Shown piece after piece: positions 16,601 to 26,987 of a stretch of 64,000 bases of DNA. The DNA is from Pelomonas sp036401055. GTDB lineage: Bacteria; Pseudomonadota; Gammaproteobacteria; Burkholderiales; Burkholderiaceae_C. The stretch covers positions 1 through 64,000 of the forward strand of contig DASWWC010000214.1 in NCBI GenBank assembly GCA_036401055.1, written 5' to 3'. Position 1 is the stretch's first letter. Each line of letters starts with the position of its first letter. The translations under genes and the position numbers were made by a program. The notes beneath the pieces were generated by a model. That model saw only the letters and a list, made by a program, of their open reading frames with translations, made no database searches and was not told where the DNA came from.

Positions 16601-17853
16601 ACGCGGTGCTGAGCGGCTTCACGGCCAAGCTGCAGTCGCTGTTCAAGCGCGATGGCGGCGAGGACGCCAGCGTGCCGGTGCGCGACTGGGTGTCCACGTC
16701 GGCCGGCCGGCCCACGCAGCTGCAGGGCTTCGACGTGACCATGGTCTGGGTCGTGCTGGCACTGATGGCCTTCGGGCTGCTGATGGTCTATTCGGCCTCC
16801 ATCGCGCTGCCGGACAACCCGCGCTTCTCCAAGTACCTGCCCACGCACTTCCTGACGCGGCACATGGTGGCCATCGCCTTCGGCCTGGTGGCGGGCCTGG
16901 TGACCGTGCAGATCCCGGTCGCCGTCTGGGAGCGCTGGGCGCCGTGGGTGTTCGTCGTCGCGCTGGTGCTGCTGGTGGCGGTGCTGATCCCCGGCGTCGG
17001 CAAGGTGGTGTACGGCGCGCGGCGCTGGATTCCACTGGGCGTCATGAACTTCCAGCCGTCCGAATTGGCCAAGTTCGGCATTGCCCTTTACGCGGCCAAC
17101 TACATGATGCGCAAGATGGACGCGCGGGAGAACTTCTTCCAGGCCGTCACGCCCATGGCGATTTCGCTGGCCTTCGTGGGGCTGCTGCTGCTGGCCGAGC
17201 CGGACATGGGCGCCTTCATGGTCATCGCCTGCATCGCGATGGGCATCCTGTTCCTGGGCGGTGTCAACGGTCGCATGTTCCTGCTCATCACGCTGGTGCT
17301 GGTGGGAGCCTTCGTGCTGATGATCAGCTTCAGCGAGTTCCGCCGCGAGCGCATCTTTGCCTACCTCAACCCCTGGGACGAGAAATACGCTCAGGGCAAG
17401 GCCTACCAGCTGACACACAGTCTGATCGCCTTCGGTCGAGGCGAGTGGTTCGGCCAGGGGCTTGGCAGCAGCGTCGAGAAGCTGCACTACCTGCCCGAGG
17501 CGCACACCGACTTTCTGCTGGCCGTCATCGGCGAGGAACTGGGCTTCGCCGGCGTGGCCGTGGTCATCCTCGCGTTCTTCTGGTTGACCCGCCGCTGCTT
17601 CCTGATCGGCCGCCAGGCCATCGCACTGGACCGCGTGTTCGCGGGCTTGTATGCGCAGGGCATCGGCATCTGGCTGGGCGGCCAGGCCTTCATCAACATG
17701 GGCGTGAACCTGGGGGCGCTGCCCACCAAGGGGCTGACGCTGCCGCTGCTGAGCTTTGGTGGCTCGGCCATCCTGATGAACTGCGTGGCGCTGGCCGTGG
17801 TCCTTCGCATCGACCTGGAAAACAGGCAGCTCATGCGCGGAGGCCGCGCATGA
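16597..17853 (+). CDS. ftsW: Septal peptidoglycan glycosyltransferase FtsW
   Basis: This 418-aa SEDS-family polymerase has about ten membrane helices after a ~45-residue cytoplasmic N-terminus. It polymerises lipid II at the septum in complex with FtsI. Conserved SEDS features include the G-A-R-R-W-I-P-L segment, P-E-A-H-T-D-F and the final L-L-S-F-G-G-S-A helix. The GTG start overlaps the murD stop by 4 nt, and the stop overlaps the murG ATG. Confidence 0.96.
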   Translation: MNAVLSGFTAKLQSLFKRDGGEDASVPVRDWVSTSAGRPTQLQGFDVTMVWVVLALMAFGLLMVYSASIALPDNPRFSKYLPTHFLTRHMVAIAFGLVAGLVTVQIPVAVWERWAPWVFVVALVLLVAVLIPGVGKVVYGARRWIPLGVMNFQPSELAKFGIALYAANYMMRKMDARENFFQAVTPMAISLAFVGLLLLAEPDMGAFMVIACIAMGILFLGGVNGRMFLLITLVLVGAFVLMISFSEFRRERIFAYLNPWDEKYAQGKAYQLTHSLIAFGRGEWFGQGLGSSVEKLHYLPEAHTDFLLAVIGEELGFAGVAVVILAFFWLTRRCFLIGRQAIALDRVFAGLYAQGIGIWLGGQAFINMGVNLGALPTKGLTLPLLSFGGSAILMNCVALAVVLRIDLENRQLMRGGRA

Positions 17854-18922
17854 GCGACAGACACCTGGTCGTGATGGCCGCCGGCACCGGCGGCCACGTC
17901 ATTCCCGGTCTCGCGGTTGCAGAGGAAATGCAGCGCCGCGGCTGGACCGTGTCCTGGATAGGCACGCCGCAGGGCATGGAGAACCGGCTGGTGCCGGCGC
18001 GTGGCATCGCGCTGGATGCGCTGCCGTTTGCCGGCCTGCGCGGCAAGGGTTTGAAGCACACGCTGCGCGGCATTGCGGGCTTCTTCAAGTCGCTGGGCGC
18101 GGCCAGGCGCGTCTACGAGCAGCGCCGCGCGACCGCGGTGCTGGGCATGGGCGGTTATGTCTGCGTGCCGGCCGGCCTGACGGCGGCGCTGACCGGTCGG
18201 CCGTTGATGCTGGTCAACGCCGACGCAGCCATGCTGAAGAGCAACTTCGTGTTGAAGCCGTTCGCCCGACGCATCGCCTTCGGCTTCGACGGCGCCGCGG
18301 CGGCCTCGACGTCGGGGGCGGTCGTCAGCGGAAATCCGGTGCGGGCCGAGATCGAGGCGCTGCCGCTGCCAGCCGAGCGCTTCGCGGATCGCATCGGGCC
18401 GCTGCGCCTGCTGGTGCTCGGCGGTTCGCTGGGCGCTCGCGCGATCAACCAGGCCGTTCCGCAGGCGCTGGCGCTGTGGCCAGAAGACCAGCGGCCGCAG
18501 GTGCTGCACCAGTCGGGGCAGGACCACCTGGGCGCCGTCTGGCAGGCCTACGCCGACGCGGGCCTGTCGGCCGAGGTGCGCCCCTTCATCGACGACATGG
18601 CGGCAGCGTTGGCCTGGGCCGACGTGGTGGTGTGCCGTGCCGGCGCGATCACGGTCAGCGAGCTGTGCGCGGCCGGCTGCGCCGCGGTGCTGGTGCCGCT
18701 GGTCGTCAGCACCACCTCGCACCAGCGTGACAACGCGGTGTTCATGGCGCAGCACGGCGCGGCCATCCACCTGCCGCAGACCGAGCTGACGCCGCAGAAG
18801 CTGCATGAACTGCTGAGCGGCCTGGACCGCGGCGCGCTGCTGGCGATGGGCGAGAAGGCCCGCGGCCTGGCGCGTCCGCGCGCAGCGGCGCGCGTCGCCG
18901 ACGAAATCGAAGGAATGTTGAA

Positions 18923-18926
<4 letters not shown>
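17850..18926 (+). CDS. murG: UDP-GlcNAc:lipid I GlcNAc-transferase MurG
   Basis: This 358-aa GT28 glycosyltransferase converts lipid I to lipid II at the inner face of the membrane. The glycine-rich loop A-A-G-T-G-G-H is at residues 10-16. The second G-loop L-G-G-S-L-G-A-R and the nucleotide-binding C-R-A-G-A-I-T-V-S-E-L segment lie in the C-terminal half. The ATG overlaps the ftsW stop, and the gene ends in a GTGA overlap with murC. Confidence 0.97.
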
Positions 18927-20307
<1,381 letters not shown>

Positions 20308-20311
<4 letters not shown>

Positions 20312-21279
20312 CGTCGCCTATCGACCTGAACATAGCTGCCAGCTCGCTTGGCAAGGTGGCCGTGCTGTTCGGCGGCACCAGCGCGGAGCGCCCCGTGTCG
20401 CTGATGAGCGGCAGCGGCGTGCTGCAGGCCTTGCAGTCCATCGGCGTCGACGCCCATGCCTTCGATCCTGCCGAGCGCCCGCTGCAGGCATTGAAGGACG
20501 AGGGCTTCGCGCGCGCCTTCATCGCGCTGCACGGCCGCGGCGGCGAGGACGGCACGCTGCAGGGCGCGCTGGAATGGTTGGGCATCCCGTACACCGGCTC
20601 GGGCGTGACGGCCTCAGGCGTCGCGATGGACAAGACCATGACCAAGCGCGTCTGGGCCCACGAGGGCCTGCCGACGCCGCCCTACCTGGCGCTGGCCCGC
20701 GCCGAGCTGACGCGCGAGCGCATCCGCGCCATTCCGGACGAACTGGGTTTGCCGGTCATCGTCAAGCCGCCGCACGAAGGCTCCAGCATCGGCATCACCA
20801 AGGCCGTCGGCTACTCCGACATGCAGGGTGCGGTCGAACTGGCGCTGGGCTTCGACGACGAGCTGCTGTTCGAGCAGTGCATCGAAGGCCCCGAGGTCAC
20901 CTGCGCCGTGCTGGGCCAGGGTGCCTCGGCCGTCGCGCTGCCGGTCGTCGAGATCCGCGCCGAGGGCGGCGACTACAGCTACGAGAACAAGTACGTTTCC
21001 AACGACACCAAGTATTTGTTCGGCACGCTGCCCGCCGCATTGGAAGCCGAGATCCAGCAGCTGGTGCTGAAGGCCTACCGCCTGCTGGGCTGTCGCGGCT
21101 GGGGCCGCGCCGACCTGATGCTGCGCAAGGCCGACATGAAGCCCTTCCTGCTGGAGATGAACACCAGCCCGGGCATGACCTCTCACTCGCTGGTGCCCAA
21201 GGCCGCCCAGGCCGTGGGTATTGCCTACCCGCAGCTGTGCCTGTGGCTGCTCTCGCAGGCGAGGCTGGACCGCAGGTGA
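20308..21279 (+). CDS. ddl: D-alanine--D-alanine ligase
   Basis: This 323-aa ATP-grasp ligase makes the D-Ala-D-Ala dipeptide used by MurF. It shows V-L-F-G-G-T-S-A-E-R near the N-terminus, the H-G-R-G-G-E-D-G loop, and the metal-binding E-M-N-T-S-P-G-M-T segment near the C-terminus. The ATG at 20308 has AAGGAGG about 8 nt upstream and overlaps the murC stop. The same frame continues upstream only as an artefact through murC. Confidence 0.96.
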
Positions 21280-22103
21280 ACTCCGCCTTCGCCACTGCTG
21301 CATTGCCGCCCGACGTTCGCTTGATGAACGTCGTGTCGGCGCTGCTCGTCGCCGCGCTGCTGGGCACGGTGGCTTGGACGGCGATGCGCTGGGTGGTGCG
21401 GCTGCCGGCATTCAACCTGCGCGCCATCCAGGTGGAGGGCGACGTCAGCCGCAACAGCGTCGCGTCGCTGCGCGCCAATGCGCTACCGCGACTGCAGGGC
21501 TCCTTCCTCAGCATGAACCTGAAGGACGGCCGCGCCGCGTTCGAGGCCGTGCCCTGGGTGCGCCACGCGCAGCTGACGCGGGTCTGGCCCATGCGGCTCA
21601 AGGTCAGGCTGGAGGAGCACCGCGCCGCCGCCTACTGGGAAGCGCGTGTGGAGGGCGCCGACGCCGCGTCCGAAGCAAGCGCCGAGCGCGCGCTGGTCAA
21701 CAGCTTCGGCGAAGTCTTCCAGGCCAACCTGGGTGACGTCGAGGACGAGAGCCTGCCGGTGCTGGCCGGCCCGGCCCATGCCGCGGCCAGCATGCTGCAG
21801 ATGTGGCGGGCGCTGGGCCCGGCCGCCGAGCGCATGGGCGACGGCATCGAACGCCTGGACCTGTCCGGCCGCGGCTCCTGGCGCGCGACGCTGGGCAGCG
21901 GCGCCGTCGTCGAGCTGGGGCGCGGCGCCGAGGCCGAGGTCGTCGAACGCTTCGGGCGCTTCGCCCACTCCATCACGCAGGTCACGGCCCAGTACCACAG
22001 CCCGCTGCTGTCGGCCGACCTGCGCCACGCCGACGGCTACGCGGTCAGGCTGCGCGGCGTGACGACCCAGATTCCGGGGAAACCCGCAAACAGAAAACGT
22101 TGA
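21276..22103 (+). CDS. ftsQ: Cell division protein FtsQ
   Basis: This 275-aa bitopic divisome protein has a membrane helix at residues ~20-40, then a POTRA domain beginning F-N-L-R-A-I-Q-V-E-G and a beta-rich C-terminal domain that binds FtsL/FtsB. The GTG start overlaps the ddl stop by 4 nt. The gene ends 8 nt before ftsA. A ~13-residue glutamate/alanine-rich stretch (E-G-A-D-A-A-S-E) in the beta domain is mildly unusual. Confidence 0.95.
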   Translation: MNSAFATAALPPDVRLMNVVSALLVAALLGTVAWTAMRWVVRLPAFNLRAIQVEGDVSRNSVASLRANALPRLQGSFLSMNLKDGRAAFEAVPWVRHAQLTRVWPMRLKVRLEEHRAAAYWEARVEGADAASEASAERALVNSFGEVFQANLGDVEDESLPVLAGPAHAAASMLQMWRALGPAAERMGDGIERLDLSGRGSWRATLGSGAVVELGRGAEAEVVERFGRFAHSITQVTAQYHSPLLSADLRHADGYAVRLRGVTTQIPGKPANRKR

Positions 22104-22111
22104 GGACGGAC

Positions 22112-23341
22112 ATGGCCAAGGAATACAAGGATCTGGTCGTCGGTTTGGATATCGGTACCGCCAAGATCATGGCCGTCGTGGCCGAGGTTTTGCCGGGCGG
22201 GGAATTGCGCATTGCCGGTCTGGGCGTGGCGCCCTCGCACGGCCTCAAGCGTGGTGTCGTGGTCAATATCGACGCGACCGTGCAGTCCATCCAGCAGGCC
22301 TTGAAAGAGGCCGAAATGATGGCTGACTGCAAAATATCTAGGGTTTATACGGGGATAACCGGCAGCCATATCCGCGGCCAGAACTCCACCGGCATGGTCA
22401 TCGTGCGCGACAAGGAGGTCACGCCGGTCGATGTGACCCGCGTCGTCGAAACCGCCAAGGCCATCAATATCCCCAACGACCAGCGTCTGCTGCTGGTCGA
22501 GCCGCAGGAATTCGTCATCGACGGCCACGAGGTCAAGGAACCCATCGGCATGAGCGGTGGCCGGCTGGAGGTCAAGGTCCATATCGTGACCGGCGCCCAA
22601 AGTGCTGCCGAAAACATCGTCAAGTGCGTGCGCCGCTGTGGTTTGGAGGTCGATCAGCTGGTTTTGAACCCCAGCGCGTCCAGCCATGCCGCGCTGACCG
22701 CCGACGAACGCGACCTGGGCGTCGCGCTGGTGGATATCGGCGCCGGCACGACCGACGTGGCGATATTCACCGGCGGCTCCATCCGCCATACCGCCGTCAT
22801 CCCCATCGCCGGCGACCTGATTACCTCCGATATCGCGATGGCGCTGCGCACGCCGACCAAGGATGCCGAGGAAATCAAGGTCGAGCACGGCGTCGCCAAG
22901 CAGCTGCTGGCGGACCCCTCCGACCAGGTGGAAGTGCCCGGACTGGGCGACCGCAACCCCCGCATGTTGTCCAAGCAGGCGCTGGCCGGCGTCATCGAAC
23001 CGCGCGTCGAGGAAATCTTTTCTCTGGTGCACCAGGTCATTCGCGAGAGCGGGTATGAGGAATTGCTGTCCTCCGGCATCGTGTTGACCGGTGGTTCGGC
23101 CGTCATGCCCGGCATGGTGGAACTCGCCGAGGATATTTTTCTGAAACCTGTCCGGCGTGGCCTGCCCACGTATTCCGGGGCTCTTTACGACATGGTCGCC
23201 AATCCCCGCTCGGCGACCGTTATGGGTCTGTTGGAGGAGGCGCGGCTGTCGCGCAACCGGGGTTTCAAGGCCGCTCAGCAGGCTGGCTCGGTGCAAACCC
23301 TGCTCGGTCGCGTCAAGGATTGGTTCATGGGTAGTTTCTGA
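22112..23341 (+). CDS. ftsA: Cell division protein FtsA
   Basis: This 409-aa actin-like ATPase tethers FtsZ to the membrane and recruits later divisome proteins. It shows the phosphate-1 loop G-L-D-I-G-T-A-K at the N-terminus, the D-I-G-A-G-T-T-D phosphate-2 motif, the G-G-S-A adenosine loop, and a C-terminal amphipathic membrane-targeting helix around V-K-D-W-F-M. The chosen ATG has TTGAGGA upstream. The frame is open further 5' only as out-of-frame ftsQ. Confidence 0.97.
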   Translation: MAKEYKDLVVGLDIGTAKIMAVVAEVLPGGELRIAGLGVAPSHGLKRGVVVNIDATVQSIQQALKEAEMMADCKISRVYTGITGSHIRGQNSTGMVIVRDKEVTPVDVTRVVETAKAINIPNDQRLLLVEPQEFVIDGHEVKEPIGMSGGRLEVKVHIVTGAQSAAENIVKCVRRCGLEVDQLVLNPSASSHAALTADERDLGVALVDIGAGTTDVAIFTGGSIRHTAVIPIAGDLITSDIAMALRTPTKDAEEIKVEHGVAKQLLADPSDQVEVPGLGDRNPRMLSKQALAGVIEPRVEEIFSLVHQVIRESGYEELLSSGIVLTGGSAVMPGMVELAEDIFLKPVRRGLPTYSGALYDMVANPRSATVMGLLEEARLSRNRGFKAAQQAGSVQTLLGRVKDWFMGSF

Positions 23342-23387
23342 CCCCCAAGAACCGAGAAAAAGTTGTTTCAGTACTAGTCAACGTTTG

Positions 23388-23402
23388 TGTGCTCAAGGCA
23401 CA
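23388..23402. other. Small inverted repeat in the ftsA-ftsZ gap
   Basis: TGTGC (23388-23392) and GCACA (23398-23402) flank a 5-nt TCAAG centre in the 81-bp gap, just before the ftsZ ribosome site. It could be a weak hairpin affecting ftsZ translation or an operator. There is no further support. Confidence 0.25.
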
Positions 23403-23422
23403 ATTGCAGTAGGAGATTTGAT

Positions 23423-24658
23423 ATGCCCATCGAGATGATCGAAGAGTTTGACCAAGGCACCCAAATCAAGGTGATCGGGGTTGGTGGTGGCGGCGGCAAC
23501 GCGGTCGACCACATGATCGCCCAGGGTGTTCAAGGCGTTGAATTCATCTGCGCGAATACCGACGCGCAGGCGCTCAACCGGTCCAAGGCCGACCAATTGC
23601 TGCAACTCGGCTCCACCGGCCTGGGCGCCGGTGCCAAACCCGAGATGGGCAAGGCCGCTGCCGAGGAAGCCGAAAACCGCATTCGCGAATCCATCGCCGG
23701 CGCCAATATGCTGTTCATCACCGCCGGCATGGGCGGCGGTACCGGCACGGGCGCCGCACCGGTGATTGCACGCGTCGCCAAGGAAATGGGCATCCTGACC
23801 GTCGGCGTCGTCACCAAACCCTTCGATTTCGAAGGCGGCCGCCGCGCCAAGGCGGCCGATGCCGGCCTGGCCGAACTGGAGGCCAACGTCGACTCGCTGA
23901 TCGTCGTGCTGAACGACAAGCTGCTGGACGTGCTGGGCGACGACGTCACGCAGGATCAGGCCTTCGCGCACGCCAATGACGTGCTGAAGAACGCCGTTGG
24001 CGGCATTTCCGACATCATTCACATCCCCGGCCTGGTCAACGTCGACTTCGAGGACGTGAAGACGGTGATGAGCGAACCCGGCAAGGCCATGATGGGCACG
24101 GCCCAGGCCACAGGCCCGGACCGCGCCGCCAAGGCCGCCGAAGCCGCCGTCGCCTGCCCGCTGCTGGAAGGCATCGACCTGTCCGGCGCGCGTGGCGTGC
24201 TAGTGCTGATCGCCGCGGGCCGCAGCAACTTCAAGCTGAGCGAGTCGCGCAACGCGATGAACGCGATCAAGCGCTACGCGTCCGACGAGGCTCACGTCAT
24301 CTTCGGTACGGCCTACGACGAGACGCTGGGCGACGCGCTGCGCGTGACCGTCATCGCCACCGGCCTGACCGCCGGCCGTGCGCGCCAGCAGGCGCCGCTG
24401 CAGGTGGTGCAGACTCAGCAGGTCGTGCGCAACGGCACCGACGGCATGCCCGTGCTGACGCAGGCCGTGGCCATGGCCGCGCCGACCGCGCAGCAGGCCA
24501 ATGTGGGTCTGGGCCTGGGCGACTTCGCCAACGCCAACGTGCCCAGCGTGTGGCGCCATGGCCGTTCGGGCAGCGCGGCCGCCAAGGTCGAGGCGCTGTC
24601 GTCCAACGGCATGGACGAGATCGAGATCCCGGCCTTCCTGCGCAAGCAGGCCGACTGA
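23423..24658 (+). CDS. ftsZ: Cell division GTPase FtsZ
   Basis: This 411-aa tubulin homologue forms the Z-ring. The tubulin signature G-G-G-T-G-T-G is at residues 104-110. The T7 loop (N-V-D-F-E-D-V near 210) completes the GTPase site of the next subunit. The C-terminal peptide E-I-P-A-F-L-R-K-Q-A-D is the docking site for FtsA/ZipA-type partners. The ATG at 23423 is chosen because AGGAG lies 7 nt upstream; a 12-codon in-frame extension lacks this signal. Confidence 0.98.
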   Translation: MPIEMIEEFDQGTQIKVIGVGGGGGNAVDHMIAQGVQGVEFICANTDAQALNRSKADQLLQLGSTGLGAGAKPEMGKAAAEEAENRIRESIAGANMLFITAGMGGGTGTGAAPVIARVAKEMGILTVGVVTKPFDFEGGRRAKAADAGLAELEANVDSLIVVLNDKLLDVLGDDVTQDQAFAHANDVLKNAVGGISDIIHIPGLVNVDFEDVKTVMSEPGKAMMGTAQATGPDRAAKAAEAAVACPLLEGIDLSGARGVLVLIAAGRSNFKLSESRNAMNAIKRYASDEAHVIFGTAYDETLGDALRVTVIATGLTAGRARQQAPLQVVQTQQVVRNGTDGMPVLTQAVAMAAPTAQQANVGLGLGDFANANVPSVWRHGRSGSAAAKVEALSSNGMDEIEIPAFLRKQAD

Positions 24659-24686
24659 CGCGACGCCCCCCGGCCGTCTCCACTGC

Positions 24687-24717
24687 AAAGGCAAGCCCGT
24701 CGGGCTTGCCTTTCTTC
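24687..24717 (+). terminator. Terminator after ftsZ (bidirectional)
   Basis: AAAGGCAAGCCC (24687-24698) and GGGCTTGCCTTT (24702-24713) form a perfect 12-bp stem around GTC, followed by a short T-rich run. The A-run on the other side makes it work for the convergent hydrolase gene as well. It closes the dcw operon, so lpxC further on has its own expression. Confidence 0.88.
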
Positions 24718-25525
24718 ATTCCGGCAGGGCCGCCGACGAGATGAAGGCGACGCTGCGGGCGATGACATCGGCATCCACCAGCAGGCGGCGATGCCCCAGC
24801 CCGCTCAGGCGCAGCAATTGCGAGCCGGGCCAGGCGGCATGCAGCGCTGCCGACGCGGCAAACGGCACCGTGCGGTCGTCGGCGTCATGCACGATGAGTC
24901 CCTCGTGGCGCAGGCCCGGCTGCAGCCGCTCCAGGTCCGCGCAGCCCATGCGGGTGCCGATGAAGTCCTCCACCCAACCGGCAAACGCTGCAGCATCCGC
25001 CGGGCCGAGACCGTGCATGGCGGCCTGGCGCTTGACCATGGGCGTCAGCGACGAGGGCCCGGCCAGATGCACGCTGCGCTGCACCTCCAGCCCGTGCGCA
25101 AAGGCCAGCAGCGCCGCGGCCGAACCCATGGAGTGGCCGATGACGGCGTGCACCTCGCCGATGTCCGCCGCGACCGCGCGCAGCGCCCGGCCCGCATGCA
25201 CGACGCTGGCCGCATGCCCGCCCGAGTCGCCATGCGCCGGCAGGTCGAACAGCGTCACCGAGAAGCCGGCCTCGACCAGCGGCCGGGCGAAGCCCAGCAG
25301 GTGCGCGCCGCGGCTGTTCCAGCCGTGCACCAGCAGCACGCGCGGGCCCCGGCCCAGCGTCCAGCGCGCCAGCTTGTGGCCGTCATGGCGCAGTGGAGGC
25401 TCGGCGGCATCGGCCAGCGCCGCGCGTTCATCGGGTTTCAGCGTGATGCGTTCGGGCACCGAGAACGCGTGGCGGGCGGCGGCCATGCGGCCGTCGTCGG
25501 GAGCGTGGGGCAGGGCGGCGTCCAT
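24716..25525 (-). CDS. Alpha/beta hydrolase
   Basis: This 269-aa protein has an alpha/beta-hydrolase fold. The oxyanion strand is V-L-L-V-H-G-W, the nucleophile elbow G-H-S132-M-G-S, a candidate acid D lies in I-V-H-D-A-D-D-R, and the histidine is in L-G-H-R near the C-terminus. The substrate cannot be told. It ends against the ftsZ terminator and lies 15 nt downstream of the SDR gene, so the two are probably cotranscribed. No signal peptide is seen, so it is likely cytoplasmic. Confidence 0.85.
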   Translation of the reverse strand: MDAALPHAPDDGRMAAARHAFSVPERITLKPDERAALADAAEPPLRHDGHKLARWTLGRGPRVLLVHGWNSRGAHLLGFARPLVEAGFSVTLFDLPAHGDSGGHAASVVHAGRALRAVAADIGEVHAVIGHSMGSAAALLAFAHGLEVQRSVHLAGPSSLTPMVKRQAAMHGLGPADAAAFAGWVEDFIGTRMGCADLERLQPGLRHEGLIVHDADDRTVPFAASAALHAAWPGSQLLRLSGLGHRRLLVDADVIARSVAFISSAALPE

Positions 25526-25540
25526 CGCGGCTCCGGTGGG

Positions 25541-26236
25541 TCAGCCCGCGTAGGCCGGCGTGGCGCTGGACAGGCTGGCCTTGATCTGGCGGCTGACGTC
25601 GTCGGCCAACACCTCGAAGGCGCCCGCCTCCAGCTCCGTCAGTGCCTGGCGGGCCACGGCGTCGGGCGAGGACTTGGGCGCGTCGAGGCCGCGTGTCATG
25701 TCGGTGTCCATGTAGCCCACATGCAGGCTGGTCACCTGTGTGCCCTGCTCGCGCAACTCGGCGCGCAGGCCGTTGCTCAGCGCCCAGGCGGCGGCCTTGC
25801 TGGCGCTGTAGCCTGCCGTGCCGGGCAGCGCGACCCAGCTCAGCGCCGACAGCACGTTCAGCACCGCGCCGCCGCCATTGACCTTCAGCACCGGTGCAAA
25901 GGCCTGGCTCAGCGACCACAGGCCGAAGACGTTGGTGTCGAAGCTGCGGCGCGCGGCGGCGATGGCGTCGTCGGCCTGCATGGCCGCGTACTGCGCGATG
26001 CCCGCGTTGTTGATCAGCAGCGTCACGTCCGTGCACTGCGCGGCCGCCGCCGCGACCAGGGCCGGATCGGTCACGTCCAGCGCGACGGGCACGACGCCCG
26101 GCAGCGTCACGCTGGCCGGATCGCGCGCGGCGGCGTAGACCTTGGCGGCACCTGCCGCGAGCGCGGCGCGCGCAAAGGCCAGACCCAGGCCGCGGTTGGC
26201 CCCGGTGATGAAGACGACGGCGTTCTTGAGCTGCAT
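25541..26236 (-). CDS. Short-chain dehydrogenase/reductase
   Basis: This 231-aa classical SDR has the cofactor loop T-G-A-N-R-G-L-G (11-18), the N-N-A-G motif and the catalytic S130, Y143 and K147 (Y-S-A-S-K). The substrate is unknown. The ATG at 26236 is chosen because GAAGGA lies just upstream. An in-frame extension to 26275 would run through the palindromic operator. It is divergent from a TetR gene, which probably controls it. Confidence 0.88.
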   Translation of the reverse strand: MQLKNAVVFITGANRGLGLAFARAALAAGAAKVYAAARDPASVTLPGVVPVALDVTDPALVAAAAAQCTDVTLLINNAGIAQYAAMQADDAIAAARRSFDTNVFGLWSLSQAFAPVLKVNGGGAVLNVLSALSWVALPGTAGYSASKAAAWALSNGLRAELREQGTQVTSLHVGYMDTDMTRGLDAPKSSPDAVARQALTELEAGAFEVLADDVSRQIKASLSSATPAYAG

Positions 26237-26260
26237 GACGAATCCTTCAAGGCGTTTATT

Positions 26261-26300
26261 CATGTCGACCGACATGATTGATATAAATGTCGATCAACAT
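26261..26300. promoter_or_regulatory. Two TetR-type operators between SDR and TetR genes
   Basis: CATGTC-GACC-GACATG (26261-26276) and ATGT-CGATCA-ACAT (26287-26300) are adjacent inverted repeats sharing the A-T-G-T-C-G-A core, in the 109-bp divergent gap. Paired palindromes in this position are the usual binding sites of a divergent TetR repressor. The assignment is inferred from position. Confidence 0.6.
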
Positions 26301-26345
26301 GTAAACTGAGTCAAGCCACTTTTCACCAAGACCTTGGAGAGCGCG

Positions 26346-26909
26346 ATGAAGGTCACCCGCGAGCAGGCCGAAGCCAACCGTGAGCGCATCCTGGACAACG
26401 CCGCCCAGCTGTTCCGCGAGCGGGGTTTCGACGGCATCGGCCTGAACGATTTGATGCAGGCGGCGGGCCTGACCCGCGGCGGCTTCTACGGGCACTTCGA
26501 GTCCAAGGACGACCTGGCCGCGCAGGCCACGCGGCGCGCGATGCAGACCAACCGCGAGGAGTGGAAGCAGCAGACCGACCGCAGCCTGGCGGCCTGGGTG
26601 CGCACCTATCTGTCCGATGCCCATCGCGACTATCCCGGCGCGGGCTGCAGCCTGGTGGCGCTGGCGGGCGACGCGGCGCGCGGCGGGCCGGCGGTGAAGC
26701 AGGTGTTTGCCGAGGGGGTGGAAAGCTTGCTCGCGACGCTGCAGGGCCAGATGCCTGCGGCCGATGCTGCCGCGCAGCGTGAGCAGGCGCTGGCCATGCT
26801 GTCAACGCTGGTGGGCTCGCTGCTGCTTTCGCGCGCGGTGGGTGACGCGCGGTTGTCGCGCGAGCTGCGCGACGCCGCCCGCAAGAGCCTGCCGGCGGGC
26901 CGCGGCTGA
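26346..26909 (+). CDS. TetR/AcrR-family transcriptional regulator
   Basis: This 187-aa protein has an N-terminal TetR helix-turn-helix (residues ~8-52, with G-L-T-R-G-G-F-Y-G-H-F as recognition region) and a helical ligand-binding C-terminus. The ATG at 26346 has GGAG six nt upstream. It probably represses itself and the divergent SDR-hydrolase operon through the palindromes at 26261-26300. The inducer is unknown. Confidence 0.9.
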   Translation: MKVTREQAEANRERILDNAAQLFRERGFDGIGLNDLMQAAGLTRGGFYGHFESKDDLAAQATRRAMQTNREEWKQQTDRSLAAWVRTYLSDAHRDYPGAGCSLVALAGDAARGGPAVKQVFAEGVESLLATLQGQMPAADAAAQREQALAMLSTLVGSLLLSRAVGDARLSRELRDAARKSLPAGRG

Positions 26910-26922
26910 ACGGTCCGGCGCC

Positions 26923-26940
26923 GGGGTGGCCGGCCACCCC
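26923..26940. other. Perfect 18-bp palindrome after the TetR gene
   Basis: GGGGTGGCC and GGCCACCCC form a perfect palindrome 13 bp after the TetR stop. It could be a terminator stem, but no T-run follows. It could also be an operator for the sensor kinase gene that starts 48 bp later. Confidence 0.4.
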
Positions 26941-26987
26941 TGTGGCATGCTCGCGCCCCATGTCAATGCCTAGAAGAATTCGTCCGC